Source: Candidatus Hepatincola sp. Av (GTDB lineage: Bacteria > Pseudomonadota > Alphaproteobacteria > WRAU01 > Hepatincolaceae). Taken from it: DNA of 64,000 bases. The stretch is from assembly GCA_023518375.1 (NCBI GenBank), contig CP068450.1, forward strand, positions 372,001-436,000, written 5' to 3'. Position 1 is the stretch's first letter. The number at the start of each line of letters is the position of its first letter. The notes beneath the pieces are model-generated. The model was not told the DNA's origin, ran no database searches, and saw nothing but the letters and a program-made list of their open reading frames with translations. The translations under genes and the position numbers were made by a program. Shown here in pieces: positions 9,190-19,004 of the stretch.

Positions 9190-12100
9190 ATGATACAAGA
9201 AATTATAAAAGCACCAGTTAGAAAAGTCTATACAATTCTTAATAAATATAGGGAATGTATAGTATCAGGGGTAACTCCTAGTTTTGCAAAAATTCTTGCT
9301 TTGCATTTAGCAAACAAAAAAAATCAAGATTCCATTATTATAGCAAAAGATAACACTACTGCAGAAGAGTTATATAATTTTACTAAAGAATTATATCCAA
9401 ATAACCTTAATACTTACTATTTCCCTTCATTAGTTACTAGTCCATACCATAAAACTTCTCTTAACAAAATAATTCTAACAAATAGAATCCAAGTATTAAG
9501 TAGCCTAACTAATTCAACAGGCTTAGGAAGAATTGTAATTTGCTCTGCGGCTTCATTCCTTCAAAAGACTTTACATAAGAGTTATTTACAAAATAAAACT
9601 CTGCAACTTAAGGTACAACAAACTATAGATCCCCATAAACTAATAGAATTTTTAATAGATAATAACTATAATCGGGTAAGTTTAGTGTTATCAGAAGGGC
9701 AATTTGCAGTAAGAGGCAGTATTATTGATATTTTCTCACCATTAGATGGAGCTATCCGTTTAGATCTATTTGGTGATACCATTGAAACAATTCGTATTTT
9801 TGATGTCTTTAGCCAGAAAACTCTTAAGTTGGTTAACACTGTTAGCATTCATGTAGCCTCTGAATTTATTCTTAATCCTACTACTATTAAAAATTTTATT
9901 TATAATTACAAAGTAAATTTTCAAGAGAATTCAGAACTATTTCACCAATTAGAAAACCATATTTTACCTCAAGGAATAGAAAACTACTTACCGCTATTTT
10001 ACGATGAATGCCAAACTATTACAGATTTTCTACAAAAACCCTTAATGGTATGCTTACCCAATGCCTACGAGGAGCTAAGGAATCATATTAGTAAATACTC
10101 AAAAGAATATGAATATGCCTCTAACATTAATAATACTTTTAAGTATAAAAACAATATTTTACCTCCTAAAGATTTAATTTTACAAGAAGATGAGGTACAA
10201 AAATTATTACAACCTGTAGTTATTTTAAATAGTTTTGGGTCTTCCAATTTGCAGAATTCATTGGTATTAAATACAAAACCTACAAATTTAGTTTTTACGC
10301 CTTACAAACAACAAGATAACTTCTATAACGCAACCCTTAAATTTATTAAAGAGCATAATAACCAAAAAATATTTTTGCTAACCTATTCTAAAGAATTTAA
10401 AGAAAAAATAATAGAGTATTTACAAAATGCTAAAATTCCTTTTCGTAATAACTTACCTATTTCAAATGAAAAAGTTATATTTTTAACAGATAATAAAAGC
10501 CTCAATGAAGGTTTTGTTAGTGAAGAATGTATCTTTTTATTGGAAAGTGAAATTACAGGTATCCAAAAAACTTTCAATACTAAAAAACAAATTAATCCTA
10601 ACAAGATATTAAATTATTTATCTCATTTAACTATGGGAGATATTGTAGTTCATGCTAAGCATGGCTTTGGTCAATACAGGGGTTTAAAGGTATTAACAGT
10701 TAATAAAGCAGAACATGATTTTTTAGAAATAGATTATAGGGATCAAGAAAAACTTTTTCTTCCGGTAGAAAATATAGATCTTCTTAGTAGATACGGGGCA
10801 AATACAGAAGGTATTACCCTAGATAAACTATCTTCAAAAATGTTTGAAAATAGGCAAAAAAAAGTTAAAGAACAAATTAGAGACATTGCCTACGATCTAA
10901 TTAAAATTGCAGCATCAAGAAACTTACAACAAGCACCAACCTTAGATATCCAAGATAACGACTATAAAAAGTTTTGTTCAGGTTTTCCTTTTATAGAAAC
11001 TCAAGACCAAACCAATGCTATTCAAGATATTATCAACGACTTTCTTGCCAACCGCCCTGCAGACAGGTTAATTTGCGGTGATGTTGGCTTTGGAAAAACT
11101 GAAGTTGCTATGCGGGCTGCCTTTCTAATGGTAGCTAGTGGTTTTCAAGTAGCAGTGGTGGCACCTACTACTATTTTATGTAATCAACATTACCATAATT
11201 TTTTAAAACGTTTTCAAGATTTTCCTTTTATTATTAAACAACTATCTCGTTTTACAAAAACAGCAGAAAGAAAAATTATAAAAACAGCAATGAGTTTAGG
11301 TAAAATAGATATTATTATTGGTACTCATGCTTTATTAGCTAAAGATATTCATATTAAAAATTTAGGCTTAATTATTATAGATGAAGAACAAAGTTTTGGC
11401 GTACAACACAAAGAAAAATTAAAAACTCTAAAAAATAATATTCATATTATATCTCTTAGTGCTACACCTATTCCTAGAACTACGCAGTTAGCATTTAAAG
11501 GAATAAAAGATCTAAGCCTCTTAACTACTCCACCTGTTAATAAGCTACCCATTACTACTCATATTTTACCTTTTGATAACATCACATGCAAATACGCTAT
11601 AGATCAAGAAATACAAAGGCAAGGGCAAGTATATTTTGTTTGCCCTAGAGTTCAAGATATTAACGAACTAGAACAATACTTCACTATAACTTTCCCCAAT
11701 AAATATGTAGTAGTACACGGGCAAATGCCTACAGATAAAATAGAAAAAAATATGCAAGATTTTGAAAATAAAAAATATGATATTTTACTATCTACTAATA
11801 TTATTGAATCAGGGCTAGATTTAAAAAGCGTTAATACTATTATTATTTATAAATCAGAATTATTTGGCTTAGCTCAACTTTATCAGTTACGGGGAAGAGT
11901 AGGGCGTTCTAATATTCAGTCTTCTGCTTATATTTTATATGATGAGAAAAAACTTTCCAACCAAGCCAGTAAACGTTTTGAAGTACTACAAAGCCTAGAC
12001 TATTTAGGAGCTAGTTTTGCTTTAGCCAGTTACGACCTAGATATAAGAGGAGCTGGCAATTTATTAGGGGAAGAGCAATCAGGGCATATGAAAGCCATTG

Positions 12101-12627
12101 GTTTTGAATTATACCAACAATTCTTAGAACAAGAAATTAGGAATTTAAAAAATAAAAACTCTAATACAGAATACTTAAATTTTAGCCCAACTGTTCAAAT
12201 TGGTTTACCAATTCTAATTCCTAAAAAATATATTCCAGATATGGAAACATCTATGGAATTGTACCAAAGAATAGGGCAAATACATACCTTAGATGAAATC
12301 AACGAAATGAAATCTGAAATGATAGATCGTTTCGGTAAATTACCAATTGAAGTTGAAAATTTATTTTTATCTATTCACTTAAAACAAATGTGTAAAAATG
12401 CCGAAATTATGAAATTAGTTTTTGGGAATAAAGGGATTTTATTTAGTTTTTATAATGGAAAATTTTCTAAAGTTGAAGAACTGTTAAATTATATATCTTC
12501 TTATACAAAGAATAAAATAACTATACGTCCAGCTGGTGAAATTTTTGTAAACACTATAGAAGATATTAAAACCCAAATTAATGTTGCTAAGAATATCTTA
12601 GAAGACATTAGGAAATTACGCCAATAA
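9190..12627 (+). CDS. mfd: Transcription-repair coupling factor Mfd
   Basis: Translocase that removes stalled RNA polymerase and recruits UvrA to lesions. 1145 residues, close to the E. coli length. The N-terminal UvrB-homology region includes RGSIIDIFSP near residue 177; the RNA polymerase interaction domain starts near GDIVVHAKHGFGQYRGL (about 483); the RecG-like motor has motif I GDVGFGKTEVA near 630, motif II DEEQSFGVQ near 732, SATPIPRT, and QLRGRVGR near 898; the C-terminal D7 domain closes the protein. Its motor is homologous to that of its divergent neighbour RecG. Confidence 0.96.
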   Translation: MIQEIIKAPVRKVYTILNKYRECIVSGVTPSFAKILALHLANKKNQDSIIIAKDNTTAEELYNFTKELYPNNLNTYYFPSLVTSPYHKTSLNKIILTNRIQVLSSLTNSTGLGRIVICSAASFLQKTLHKSYLQNKTLQLKVQQTIDPHKLIEFLIDNNYNRVSLVLSEGQFAVRGSIIDIFSPLDGAIRLDLFGDTIETIRIFDVFSQKTLKLVNTVSIHVASEFILNPTTIKNFIYNYKVNFQENSELFHQLENHILPQGIENYLPLFYDECQTITDFLQKPLMVCLPNAYEELRNHISKYSKEYEYASNINNTFKYKNNILPPKDLILQEDEVQKLLQPVVILNSFGSSNLQNSLVLNTKPTNLVFTPYKQQDNFYNATLKFIKEHNNQKIFLLTYSKEFKEKIIEYLQNAKIPFRNNLPISNEKVIFLTDNKSLNEGFVSEECIFLLESEITGIQKTFNTKKQINPNKILNYLSHLTMGDIVVHAKHGFGQYRGLKVLTVNKAEHDFLEIDYRDQEKLFLPVENIDLLSRYGANTEGITLDKLSSKMFENRQKKVKEQIRDIAYDLIKIAASRNLQQAPTLDIQDNDYKKFCSGFPFIETQDQTNAIQDIINDFLANRPADRLICGDVGFGKTEVAMRAAFLMVASGFQVAVVAPTTILCNQHYHNFLKRFQDFPFIIKQLSRFTKTAERKIIKTAMSLGKIDIIIGTHALLAKDIHIKNLGLIIIDEEQSFGVQHKEKLKTLKNNIHIISLSATPIPRTTQLAFKGIKDLSLLTTPPVNKLPITTHILPFDNITCKYAIDQEIQRQGQVYFVCPRVQDINELEQYFTITFPNKYVVVHGQMPTDKIEKNMQDFENKKYDILLSTNIIESGLDLKSVNTIIIYKSELFGLAQLYQLRGRVGRSNIQSSAYILYDEKKLSNQASKRFEVLQSLDYLGASFALASYDLDIRGAGNLLGEEQSGHMKAIGFELYQQFLEQEIRNLKNKNSNTEYLNFSPTVQIGLPILIPKKYIPDMETSMELYQRIGQIHTLDEINEMKSEMIDRFGKLPIEVENLFLSIHLKQMCKNAEIMKLVFGNKGILFSFYNGKFSKVEELLNYISSYTKNKITIRPAGEIFVNTIEDIKTQINVAKNILEDIRKLRQ

Positions 12628-12700
12628 ACATTGCAACTAATAATTAAATAGCATATAATTACAAGGAGTTATGTAATACTTACATATATTAAAGAAAAAT

Positions 12701-13819
12701 ATGAACGCTAATTTACCTATAATTATTCCAGCGTACCAACCTGATGCAAAACTAATTGATCTTTTAAAACAATTAAAAGTTCAAGAACCTAAAGGTATTA
12801 TTGTTATTGTAAATGATGGTTCCTCTCTTTCTTGCGATTATTTATTCACAAAAGCAGAACAAGAATTTAACTGTATTATTATTAAGCACGAAAAAAATCT
12901 TGGTAAAGGAGCAGCTTTAAAAACCGCTTTTAAATATTGTTTAGCTAATTTACCAAACATTAAAGGTGTAATCACAGCCGATGCTGATGGGCAACATTTA
13001 GTTAAAGATATTTACAAAATTAAACAAGCCATTCTTAATAACCCTGATACTTTAATATTAGGAGTAAGAGACTTTACCAAACATAAAATTCCTTTCAGGA
13101 GTCGCTTTGGTAATGTTTTTACTAAATACTTTTTATTTTTCTTTATTCGTAATTTTATTAATGATACACAAACAGGTTTGCGTGGCATACCTTTTAGTTT
13201 TCTAGATTATCTATCTACCATAGATGGTGATGGTTATGAATATGAAATGAATATGCTAATGGTTACTCAAGCTCAAGGAGTACCAATTATTGAGACAACA
13301 ATTAGTACAGTCTACATAGAAAATAATAGGGACTCCCATTTTAATCCAGTATTAGATTCCGTTAAAATCTACTGGATGATCCTAAAATTTGGTATGTCTT
13401 CAGCTTCATCTGCTTTGGTAGACTTTCTAATTTTTTTCATTTGTATGCACTCTAACCTTATAAAATTTTATAGTTTATCTACCGCCACTAAGTTTGGTCT
13501 GGTTGAAAAGTTAGGGTTTAATCAAACTGGTTTTTTAATTTTTTGTAGTTTACTTATTGCTAGAATTAGCTCGGTACTATTTGGTTTTATTGTTAATTAC
13601 AAGGTAGTTTTTAAAGCCAGAAAATATATTGTCCGTTCATTATTTTATTATAGTCTTTTAGCCGTTTCTTTATTTACTTGTTCGTTTTATGGTATAAAAT
13701 TTTTACATTTTAAATTCCATATAAATGTTTTATTAGCTAAAGTAATTGTAGAAATGTTATTGTTTATTCTTAGTTTTATTTTACAAAAAAAGATTATTTT
13801 TAAACACCATAAGGTTTAA
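12701..13819 (+). CDS. GT2 glycosyltransferase fused to a GtrA-like membrane domain
   Basis: 372 residues. The first ~230 form a family 2 glycosyltransferase of the dolichyl-phosphate mannose synthase type: PIIIPAYQPD at the start, IVNDGSS near 38, EKNLGKGAALKTAF near 68 and the metal-binding TADADGQH near 97. The rest has four hydrophobic helices (starting around 228, 280, 313 and 340) with a GtrA-like pattern (KFGMSSASSALVDFLIFF). Such fusions add a lipid-linked sugar to envelope glycans at the inner membrane. Neither donor nor acceptor can be read from the sequence. Confidence 0.8.
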   Translation: MNANLPIIIPAYQPDAKLIDLLKQLKVQEPKGIIVIVNDGSSLSCDYLFTKAEQEFNCIIIKHEKNLGKGAALKTAFKYCLANLPNIKGVITADADGQHLVKDIYKIKQAILNNPDTLILGVRDFTKHKIPFRSRFGNVFTKYFLFFFIRNFINDTQTGLRGIPFSFLDYLSTIDGDGYEYEMNMLMVTQAQGVPIIETTISTVYIENNRDSHFNPVLDSVKIYWMILKFGMSSASSALVDFLIFFICMHSNLIKFYSLSTATKFGLVEKLGFNQTGFLIFCSLLIARISSVLFGFIVNYKVVFKARKYIVRSLFYYSLLAVSLFTCSFYGIKFLHFKFHINVLLAKVIVEMLLFILSFILQKKIIFKHHKV

Positions 13820-13971
13820 ATTAGTAATAGGTTTCTGATAAATAATTGATATTATTCAATCTCTAGTAATAAATGCCTCATTTGCCCATTCATTTATGTT
13901 GTAAGTATACCCTTAGAAGTTTTAACCCAAGCTGTAGCTGGGATTAATATATCTAAATTATTAATAAACTC

Positions 13972-14823
13972 TTAAGAAAAATTACTTAAATAGGCATTAA
14001 GAATATGGCAGATACCCTTAAAAGTTTTGCGGTTGTTATCTCTTAAAGGGTTAAACTCAGTTAATTCTAGTGCTAGAAACTTCTTATTAGCACTACATAT
14101 TTTTATATTATTAACTACATCTTGTAAAAGTAAGCCATTAGGGTTATAACAACCTGTAGCTGGCATTTCAACAGGATCCATTGAATCTATATCTAAAGAA
14201 ATTCCAAAATAATTAGTGTTTTTAGTTACATGGCTTACTGCTTCTTGAAAAACATGGTTAACATTAGTAATATCTTTCATAAAAAATATTTTTACACCTA
14301 ATTTATTCAACAGGTTAATCTCATCATCTTCATAGGAGCGAGTCCCAATAAAAGCTAAATTTTCAGGTTTTAATTTTTTACTTAAAAGGTTAGTAAATAG
14401 TGGGCTACCATAACCTAATAAATGTGCTATAGGCATGCCATGAACATTTTTAGTAGGAGAACTTTCTGGAGTGTGTGAATCTAAATGAGCATCTACCCAA
14501 ATTAAACCAATATCTTGCTGATAAACTTTTAAAAGCCCCGACCACACACCAAAACCATTGGCATGATCCCCCGTAAGAAATAAATATTTATTTTCCAAGC
14601 TATATACTTCTGCTAAGCTTTCATGTAATTCCTTATACAAACTAGCTAAAGTAGGTATTGCTTTTAATTTACCCAAATTCGCACTAGGATATAATACTTT
14701 TTGAAAATGTAATTTTGTATTATTATTATAGAATAAATCCCATACTCCAAGTTCAGCACCATACACTTCCGCTGCCATACCACTAGCAATGCCAAAAACT
14801 TTAAGTTTATAATCCTTTTCCAT
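13972..14823 (-). CDS. rocF: Arginase
   Basis: Hydrolyses arginine to ornithine and urea with a two-manganese site. All six metal ligands are visible: His of TGDHANG, the D-x-H-x-D of WVDAHLDSHTPESS, and D-x-D of SLDIDSMDP. The TPESSP...HGMP stretch is typical of arginase rather than agmatinase. One oddity is TGDHANGFG where most members have GGDHS. I place the start at 14823 (second Met, after TAGGTATAAG); an earlier ATG at 14838 would overlap tonB by 8 bp and lacks a ribosome site. It is the last gene of the btuB-tonB operon. Confidence 0.9.
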   Translation of the reverse strand: MEKDYKLKVFGIASGMAAEVYGAELGVWDLFYNNNTKLHFQKVLYPSANLGKLKAIPTLASLYKELHESLAEVYSLENKYLFLTGDHANGFGVWSGLLKVYQQDIGLIWVDAHLDSHTPESSPTKNVHGMPIAHLLGYGSPLFTNLLSKKLKPENLAFIGTRSYEDDEINLLNKLGVKIFFMKDITNVNHVFQEAVSHVTKNTNYFGISLDIDSMDPVEMPATGCYNPNGLLLQDVVNNIKICSANKKFLALELTEFNPLRDNNRKTFKGICHILNAYLSNFS

Positions 14824-14830
14824 CTTATAC

Positions 14831-15367
14831 CTATTCATTTAACATAAAAATAATTGGTAACCTTAATAAAGTATTTTCATATTCTTGAAAGGCTTTAAAA
14901 TGCCAATTACTTACAGTTTGCAAAGCTACCGCATCTAGTATTACAGATCCGCTAGATTTTTCAACAAGAATTTTTTGAACACTACCCCATTTATTAATTT
15001 GAAGAAGAAGAATTAAAGTACCTTCTTGCTTTTGTTGCTTAGCAATTAAAGGGTAAACAATAGGAGAGTTATTAGTATTAGCATCTAAATACTTAGCAAT
15101 ATTATTAATAGTTTTAATACGAGGGTTTTTCTCTTTTACTATTTTATTAATAGTTTCAGTTTTTTTAATTAAAGAATTCTTTTTGACAAGTTTTTCACCT
15201 TTAACAGCATGGCTATTAGGAGCATAAGGAAGTAACTGAACTTCAATAGCAGGGCTTACATATACATTATTGCTTATATATTGGTAAAATATTAATCCTA
15301 GAATTAAACAATGTAGCAACATTGCTAGTAATAAATATCTAGCAGAAAAGTTTTGTATTTTATACAT
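14831..15367 (-). CDS. tonB: TonB-like energy transducer
   Basis: Anchors in the inner membrane and passes proton-motive force to outer-membrane receptors. One N-terminal helix (after RYLLLAMLLH), a Lys-rich rather than Pro-rich periplasmic linker, and a C-terminal TonB domain (about the last 80 residues) with YPLIAKQQKQEGTLILLLQI, then EKSSGSVILDAVALQTVSNWHFKAF split by a short gap. I choose the ATG at 15367, which overlaps the btuB stop in an ATGTATAA junction, pointing to translational coupling; a start at 15415 would give a longer overlap. ExbB and ExbD are not in the window. Confidence 0.82.
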   Translation of the reverse strand: MYKIQNFSARYLLLAMLLHCLILGLIFYQYISNNVYVSPAIEVQLLPYAPNSHAVKGEKLVKKNSLIKKTETINKIVKEKNPRIKTINNIAKYLDANTNNSPIVYPLIAKQQKQEGTLILLLQINKWGSVQKILVEKSSGSVILDAVALQTVSNWHFKAFQEYENTLLRLPIIFMLNE

Positions 15368-17339
15368 TAAAAAGTATTCCCATATAATAAGCCCTTGAAG
15401 AACTACTATAACCATAGCTAGTTACATAATCTTTATTAAAAAGGTTTTCAATTTTAAAATACAAATTAGAATTCTGCTTTAATTTATAGGAAGTAATTAA
15501 ATTAATAATTAAGTAGCTATCTAAGGCAATATCTTCCCCTGTGGAAACATCTATAATACCTGCCCCATATACAAATTGGGTATTAAAATTTATATAAGTA
15601 AAATCCTGTAAGAAATTAAGTGTAGCTTTATGAGTTGGTATTAATGGAGCTTGTTTGCCATTAACATCATTAGAGTTTAAATATCCATAAGATGCCACAA
15701 TTTCTAAATTATTAAACTTTACAGTACTAGAGATATCTAAACCATAGTTAGTATAATTACCAACATTTTTGTAAGTATTTTCAACAAAAGAAATTAAATC
15801 ATCAACTTTCAAGTAATATAAACTTAAGCTAATATCTGTAACATATGAAGAAAAACCATTAGTATTCATAGAAAAATTAACCCCCTTAGATAACTCAGGA
15901 TTTAAGCTAATATTCCCATAGTCGGTGGCATATAATTCATAAATAGAAGGTAATCTATAAGCCGTTCCATAGTTCAACTTAAAAGTGGTAAAAAGGCTGG
16001 TATTAGTATAATTTAGTCCTAAATTATAGGCATAATATGAATCCGTATCGGTATTAGTATAGCCATCATGTTGGAAAAATACTTTACTAACTCCTTGCTC
16101 TAAAAAAGTTTGGGCATTTAGGTATTCTTGCAAAGAAATATACATATTAGTTGCTAATGTGTTTTTATTATCATCATAACTACTTACTAAAGCTTGGTTT
16201 TTATCCACAGCAAAACCACTATTAATTACGAATATACTATTATATAAATAGCTAGTATTATACTTTAACTGTTGGTTTTGAGCGTTAAAGTAAGTATCAT
16301 AAGGTATTTCTTCGTACATTTCATGGTATTCTCTTTTTGTATTGCCACTAGCTAATGTAATTTCATTATTAAAGGTATTATTAAATAAATTAAATTTATA
16401 TTTTAAATAAGCCAGATCTTGGTGCTTTTTTGTATAATTATAAAGATTATCTAAGGGAATATAAGCATCATCAAAAGTATCATAATCTGCATGAGAATTA
16501 TTGGCTTTATAAAATAACTCTAAAGAATTATTAGAATTTATATTATAAGTAGCATTCATATTGAAGTCTTTAATGTTACTAGCATCATCTTCTAAAGGGT
16601 TATTATCATATGGTTCCTCAGCTACAGAATAACCCTTAGAGTTATATAAAGTTCCAAACATAGCAATATTGAAGTCTTTAATATGTAAATTAACCCCAGC
16701 ATTAGTATTAAGAGTAGCAAAACTACCTATGCTTTGGTTTAAAGTAGCCATAGTTTTATTAGAATGAATGGTATTAATATTAATAATACCAGCAATAGCA
16801 CCACTACCATATTTTACCGAATTAGCACCTGTAATAATTTCTATAGATTCAATAAAACTCAAAGGGATTTGCCCAATATCAAAAAAAGGTTGAGCATTAG
16901 AGGAGTCGTTTAAAGTTACACCATTTAATAAAAGCTGGATATGTTGGGCAGAACTACCATTAATATGTATTAAGCTATTTTGCCCAAAACCACCATTATT
17001 TACTACTGTAATCTCTGGTTGGTTTTGCAACACTTCTATTAAATTTGTAGCATGAGATTCCGCAATATCTTCTTTACTAATAACAATCTTAGGATTCGTA
17101 GTAGGGGAAGAAGAATCTCCTTTTACTATAATATTGTTATACTCAACTATATTTTGCTGTTGTGGTAATTGCTGGCTATCCTTTTTTATATTTTCATTAT
17201 TAGAATTATTAGAAAGTAAAAGGTTGTTATTAGAATAATTCTTAGGCATTACATTAACCTCTTTAGCTTGTAAAGTTGGTAGTAAAACAAAGGTAAAAAT
17301 TCCCACAAAAAAAGAAAGATGCTTGCAAAATATAAGAAT
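15360..17339 (-). CDS. btuB: TonB-dependent vitamin B12 receptor
   Basis: Outer-membrane receptor that brings cobalamin into the periplasm. Plug domain: TonB-box-like NIIVKGD, VISKEDIAESHATNLIEVL, LIHINGSSAQHIQLLLNGV, SIEIITGANSVKYGSGAIAGIINI; then a barrel of about 500 residues with the C-terminal NLFNKDYVTSYGYSSS region. B12 is inferred from the cobalamin riboswitch directly upstream. Start is uncertain: a GTG at 17306 would leave the signal peptide without its charged N-region; the frame stays open to a stop at 17358-17360, and an ATT at 17339 just after GCGAAGGAC gives a proper signal peptide (KHLSFFVGIF...LQA). Confidence 0.88.
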   Translation of the reverse strand: MLIFCKHLSFFVGIFTFVLLPTLQAKEVNVMPKNYSNNNLLLSNNSNNENIKKDSQQLPQQQNIVEYNNIIVKGDSSSPTTNPKIVISKEDIAESHATNLIEVLQNQPEITVVNNGGFGQNSLIHINGSSAQHIQLLLNGVTLNDSSNAQPFFDIGQIPLSFIESIEIITGANSVKYGSGAIAGIININTIHSNKTMATLNQSIGSFATLNTNAGVNLHIKDFNIAMFGTLYNSKGYSVAEEPYDNNPLEDDASNIKDFNMNATYNINSNNSLELFYKANNSHADYDTFDDAYIPLDNLYNYTKKHQDLAYLKYKFNLFNNTFNNEITLASGNTKREYHEMYEEIPYDTYFNAQNQQLKYNTSYLYNSIFVINSGFAVDKNQALVSSYDDNKNTLATNMYISLQEYLNAQTFLEQGVSKVFFQHDGYTNTDTDSYYAYNLGLNYTNTSLFTTFKLNYGTAYRLPSIYELYATDYGNISLNPELSKGVNFSMNTNGFSSYVTDISLSLYYLKVDDLISFVENTYKNVGNYTNYGLDISSTVKFNNLEIVASYGYLNSNDVNGKQAPLIPTHKATLNFLQDFTYINFNTQFVYGAGIIDVSTGEDIALDSYLIINLITSYKLKQNSNLYFKIENLFNKDYVTSYGYSSSSRAYYMGILFNV

Positions 17340-17371
17340 AAAGTCCTTCGCTTTATGTTAAAAAATAATAA

Positions 17372-17547
17372 TAGGGTAGGTCTCCTGACTTAGGATCATT
17401 GCATTTTTTAACCTTCCCAAGTATAAATACTAAGTGGTATTAATAAAAAACGCTCACCAACACAGTTGCGAGGACAGTTTTAGAATTTAACTAAATTCCC
17501 TGAACCCTTATTAAATTTTGTTAGTATCATTTTGAATAACTAACAAA
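17372..17547 (-). promoter_or_regulatory. Cobalamin riboswitch upstream of btuB
   Basis: On the minus strand the order of conserved blocks matches the cobalamin riboswitch: an AGGGTTCAGGGAA stem, AAAACTGTCCTCGCAACTGT, GTGAGCG, the B12-box-like CCACTTAG, ACTTGGGAAGG, ATGATCCTAAGTCAGGAGAC, then CTACCC closing the outer stem. The end is about 30 bases before the GCGAAGGAC ribosome site of btuB, so control of translation or early termination of btuB-tonB-arginase is expected. In this class B12 binding represses the downstream genes. Confidence 0.93.
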
Positions 17548-17612
17548 AATAATATACAATTAGCTATCAAGAATAGCAATAAAATTTTTAACCAATTTAA
17601 TAAAAAATACCT

Positions 17613-18944
17613 ATGAATTATAATAATATTAATAAACAAATTATCTTTACTTGTCTTGTTATTGCCTGTGAGTTCTCTATAACTAATGTAGACTTTTTCT
17701 TTTTAGAAAAAGTTTCTTATTTAGCAAGTATTGGAGTATCTGGCTTAATGGCTTTATTGTATTTATCACAATACATTCTAACTTTATTTGCCCAATCTAT
17801 GGTAACTAACGCTACTTATTTTGATTTTGAAAATAAAAAGGAGTTTAGCAAGCATATTGGAGCTTGTATGTTAATATCAATAGGAATTGCCTGCATTATG
17901 GCATTATTATTTTTAACCTTTAAAAATAATATAATTAATAGTTTTCATATTAGTGAAGGTGCTAAAACCTATGCTAGCACTTACTTAACTTATATGGTGC
18001 CATTTTTATTTTTATTTGGTATCCAACAATACTTCACTTATGTAATTTATACTTTAGGTTTAGCCAAACTAAACCTATTAATTATAATTTTAATAGTAAG
18101 TTTAAACACAATCTTTGACTATACAAGCACCCAAATATTACACTTAGGAGTTGCAGGTATTGCCTTAGCAAGTGCTTGCTCTATTATTTGTGTATTACCA
18201 ATTTATTACAGCATATTAGCAAAGCATAAAGTAGCCCCTATGTTTTTTGCCATTGATAAAGAATTAATAAAAAAACTAAAAATTGGTATGCAAAAATTGG
18301 GCTTTTATTCGTTTATTGAACCTGTATCCCATTATGCTTTACAGTTTGCTATGTTTATATTTATCTCACTTATTGCCCAAGAAATGATGTCGGGTAATAC
18401 TCATGCCCATAACTTTCTAACTTTTGCTATAACTTTCTCTTTAGCTTGTGGAATTATTATTCAAATCCAAATTGTAAAATTATATGCTAAGGGTAAAATT
18501 GCTAATATTAAAAAATTATATGCTAACTACCTAAAAATATCTTTGTTATTTAGCTTAATTATTAGTTTAATTTCTACAATTTTTATTTACTTCACCATAG
18601 ATTTTTATTCAAGCAATAATCTAGTAAAGAAATATATTATAATTTGTATGTTACTAGGATTATTTATAGAACCCATGCGGGCTTTATCTATTGTTTCTCG
18701 TTCATATTTAAGGGGATTACAATACATTAATTTCCCTTTAACTGTTAACTTATTAGGTAAAATCTTTATATTTTTACCCCTTTACTATGTAGTAGTTCAT
18801 TTTACTCATTTTGGAATTTTTGCTATTTTATTTTTAGAAGGGTTAAGTTATTTATTTTATTTTATGGTAAATTCTATCTTTTTACATTGGAAAATTAAAG
18901 AATTAGAAAAAAAAGAAAAGAATAACATTAAGTTTTCTATATAA
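17613..18944 (+). CDS. MATE-family efflux transporter
   Basis: Inner-membrane protein of 443 residues with about 12 hydrophobic helices in two similar halves. The pattern fits the MATE exporters: an N-terminal segment resembling the TNVDFFFL region, repeated LGVAGIALASACSI near residue 183, and a second half with a matching start (FYSFIEPVSHYALQF). These carry drugs or cationic compounds out in exchange for protons or sodium. The gene is divergent from btuB and begins about 65 bp from the riboswitch start. Substrate cannot be inferred. No strong ribosome site is visible before the ATG. Confidence 0.72.
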   Translation: MNYNNINKQIIFTCLVIACEFSITNVDFFFLEKVSYLASIGVSGLMALLYLSQYILTLFAQSMVTNATYFDFENKKEFSKHIGACMLISIGIACIMALLFLTFKNNIINSFHISEGAKTYASTYLTYMVPFLFLFGIQQYFTYVIYTLGLAKLNLLIIILIVSLNTIFDYTSTQILHLGVAGIALASACSIICVLPIYYSILAKHKVAPMFFAIDKELIKKLKIGMQKLGFYSFIEPVSHYALQFAMFIFISLIAQEMMSGNTHAHNFLTFAITFSLACGIIIQIQIVKLYAKGKIANIKKLYANYLKISLLFSLIISLISTIFIYFTIDFYSSNNLVKKYIIICMLLGLFIEPMRALSIVSRSYLRGLQYINFPLTVNLLGKIFIFLPLYYVVVHFTHFGIFAILFLEGLSYLFYFMVNSIFLHWKIKELEKKEKNNIKFSI

Positions 18945-19004
18945 GTTATTATCTACATAAATAAAGTAGTAATAGTAAGTTCATAAATAAAGGATAATTA
19001 TACA

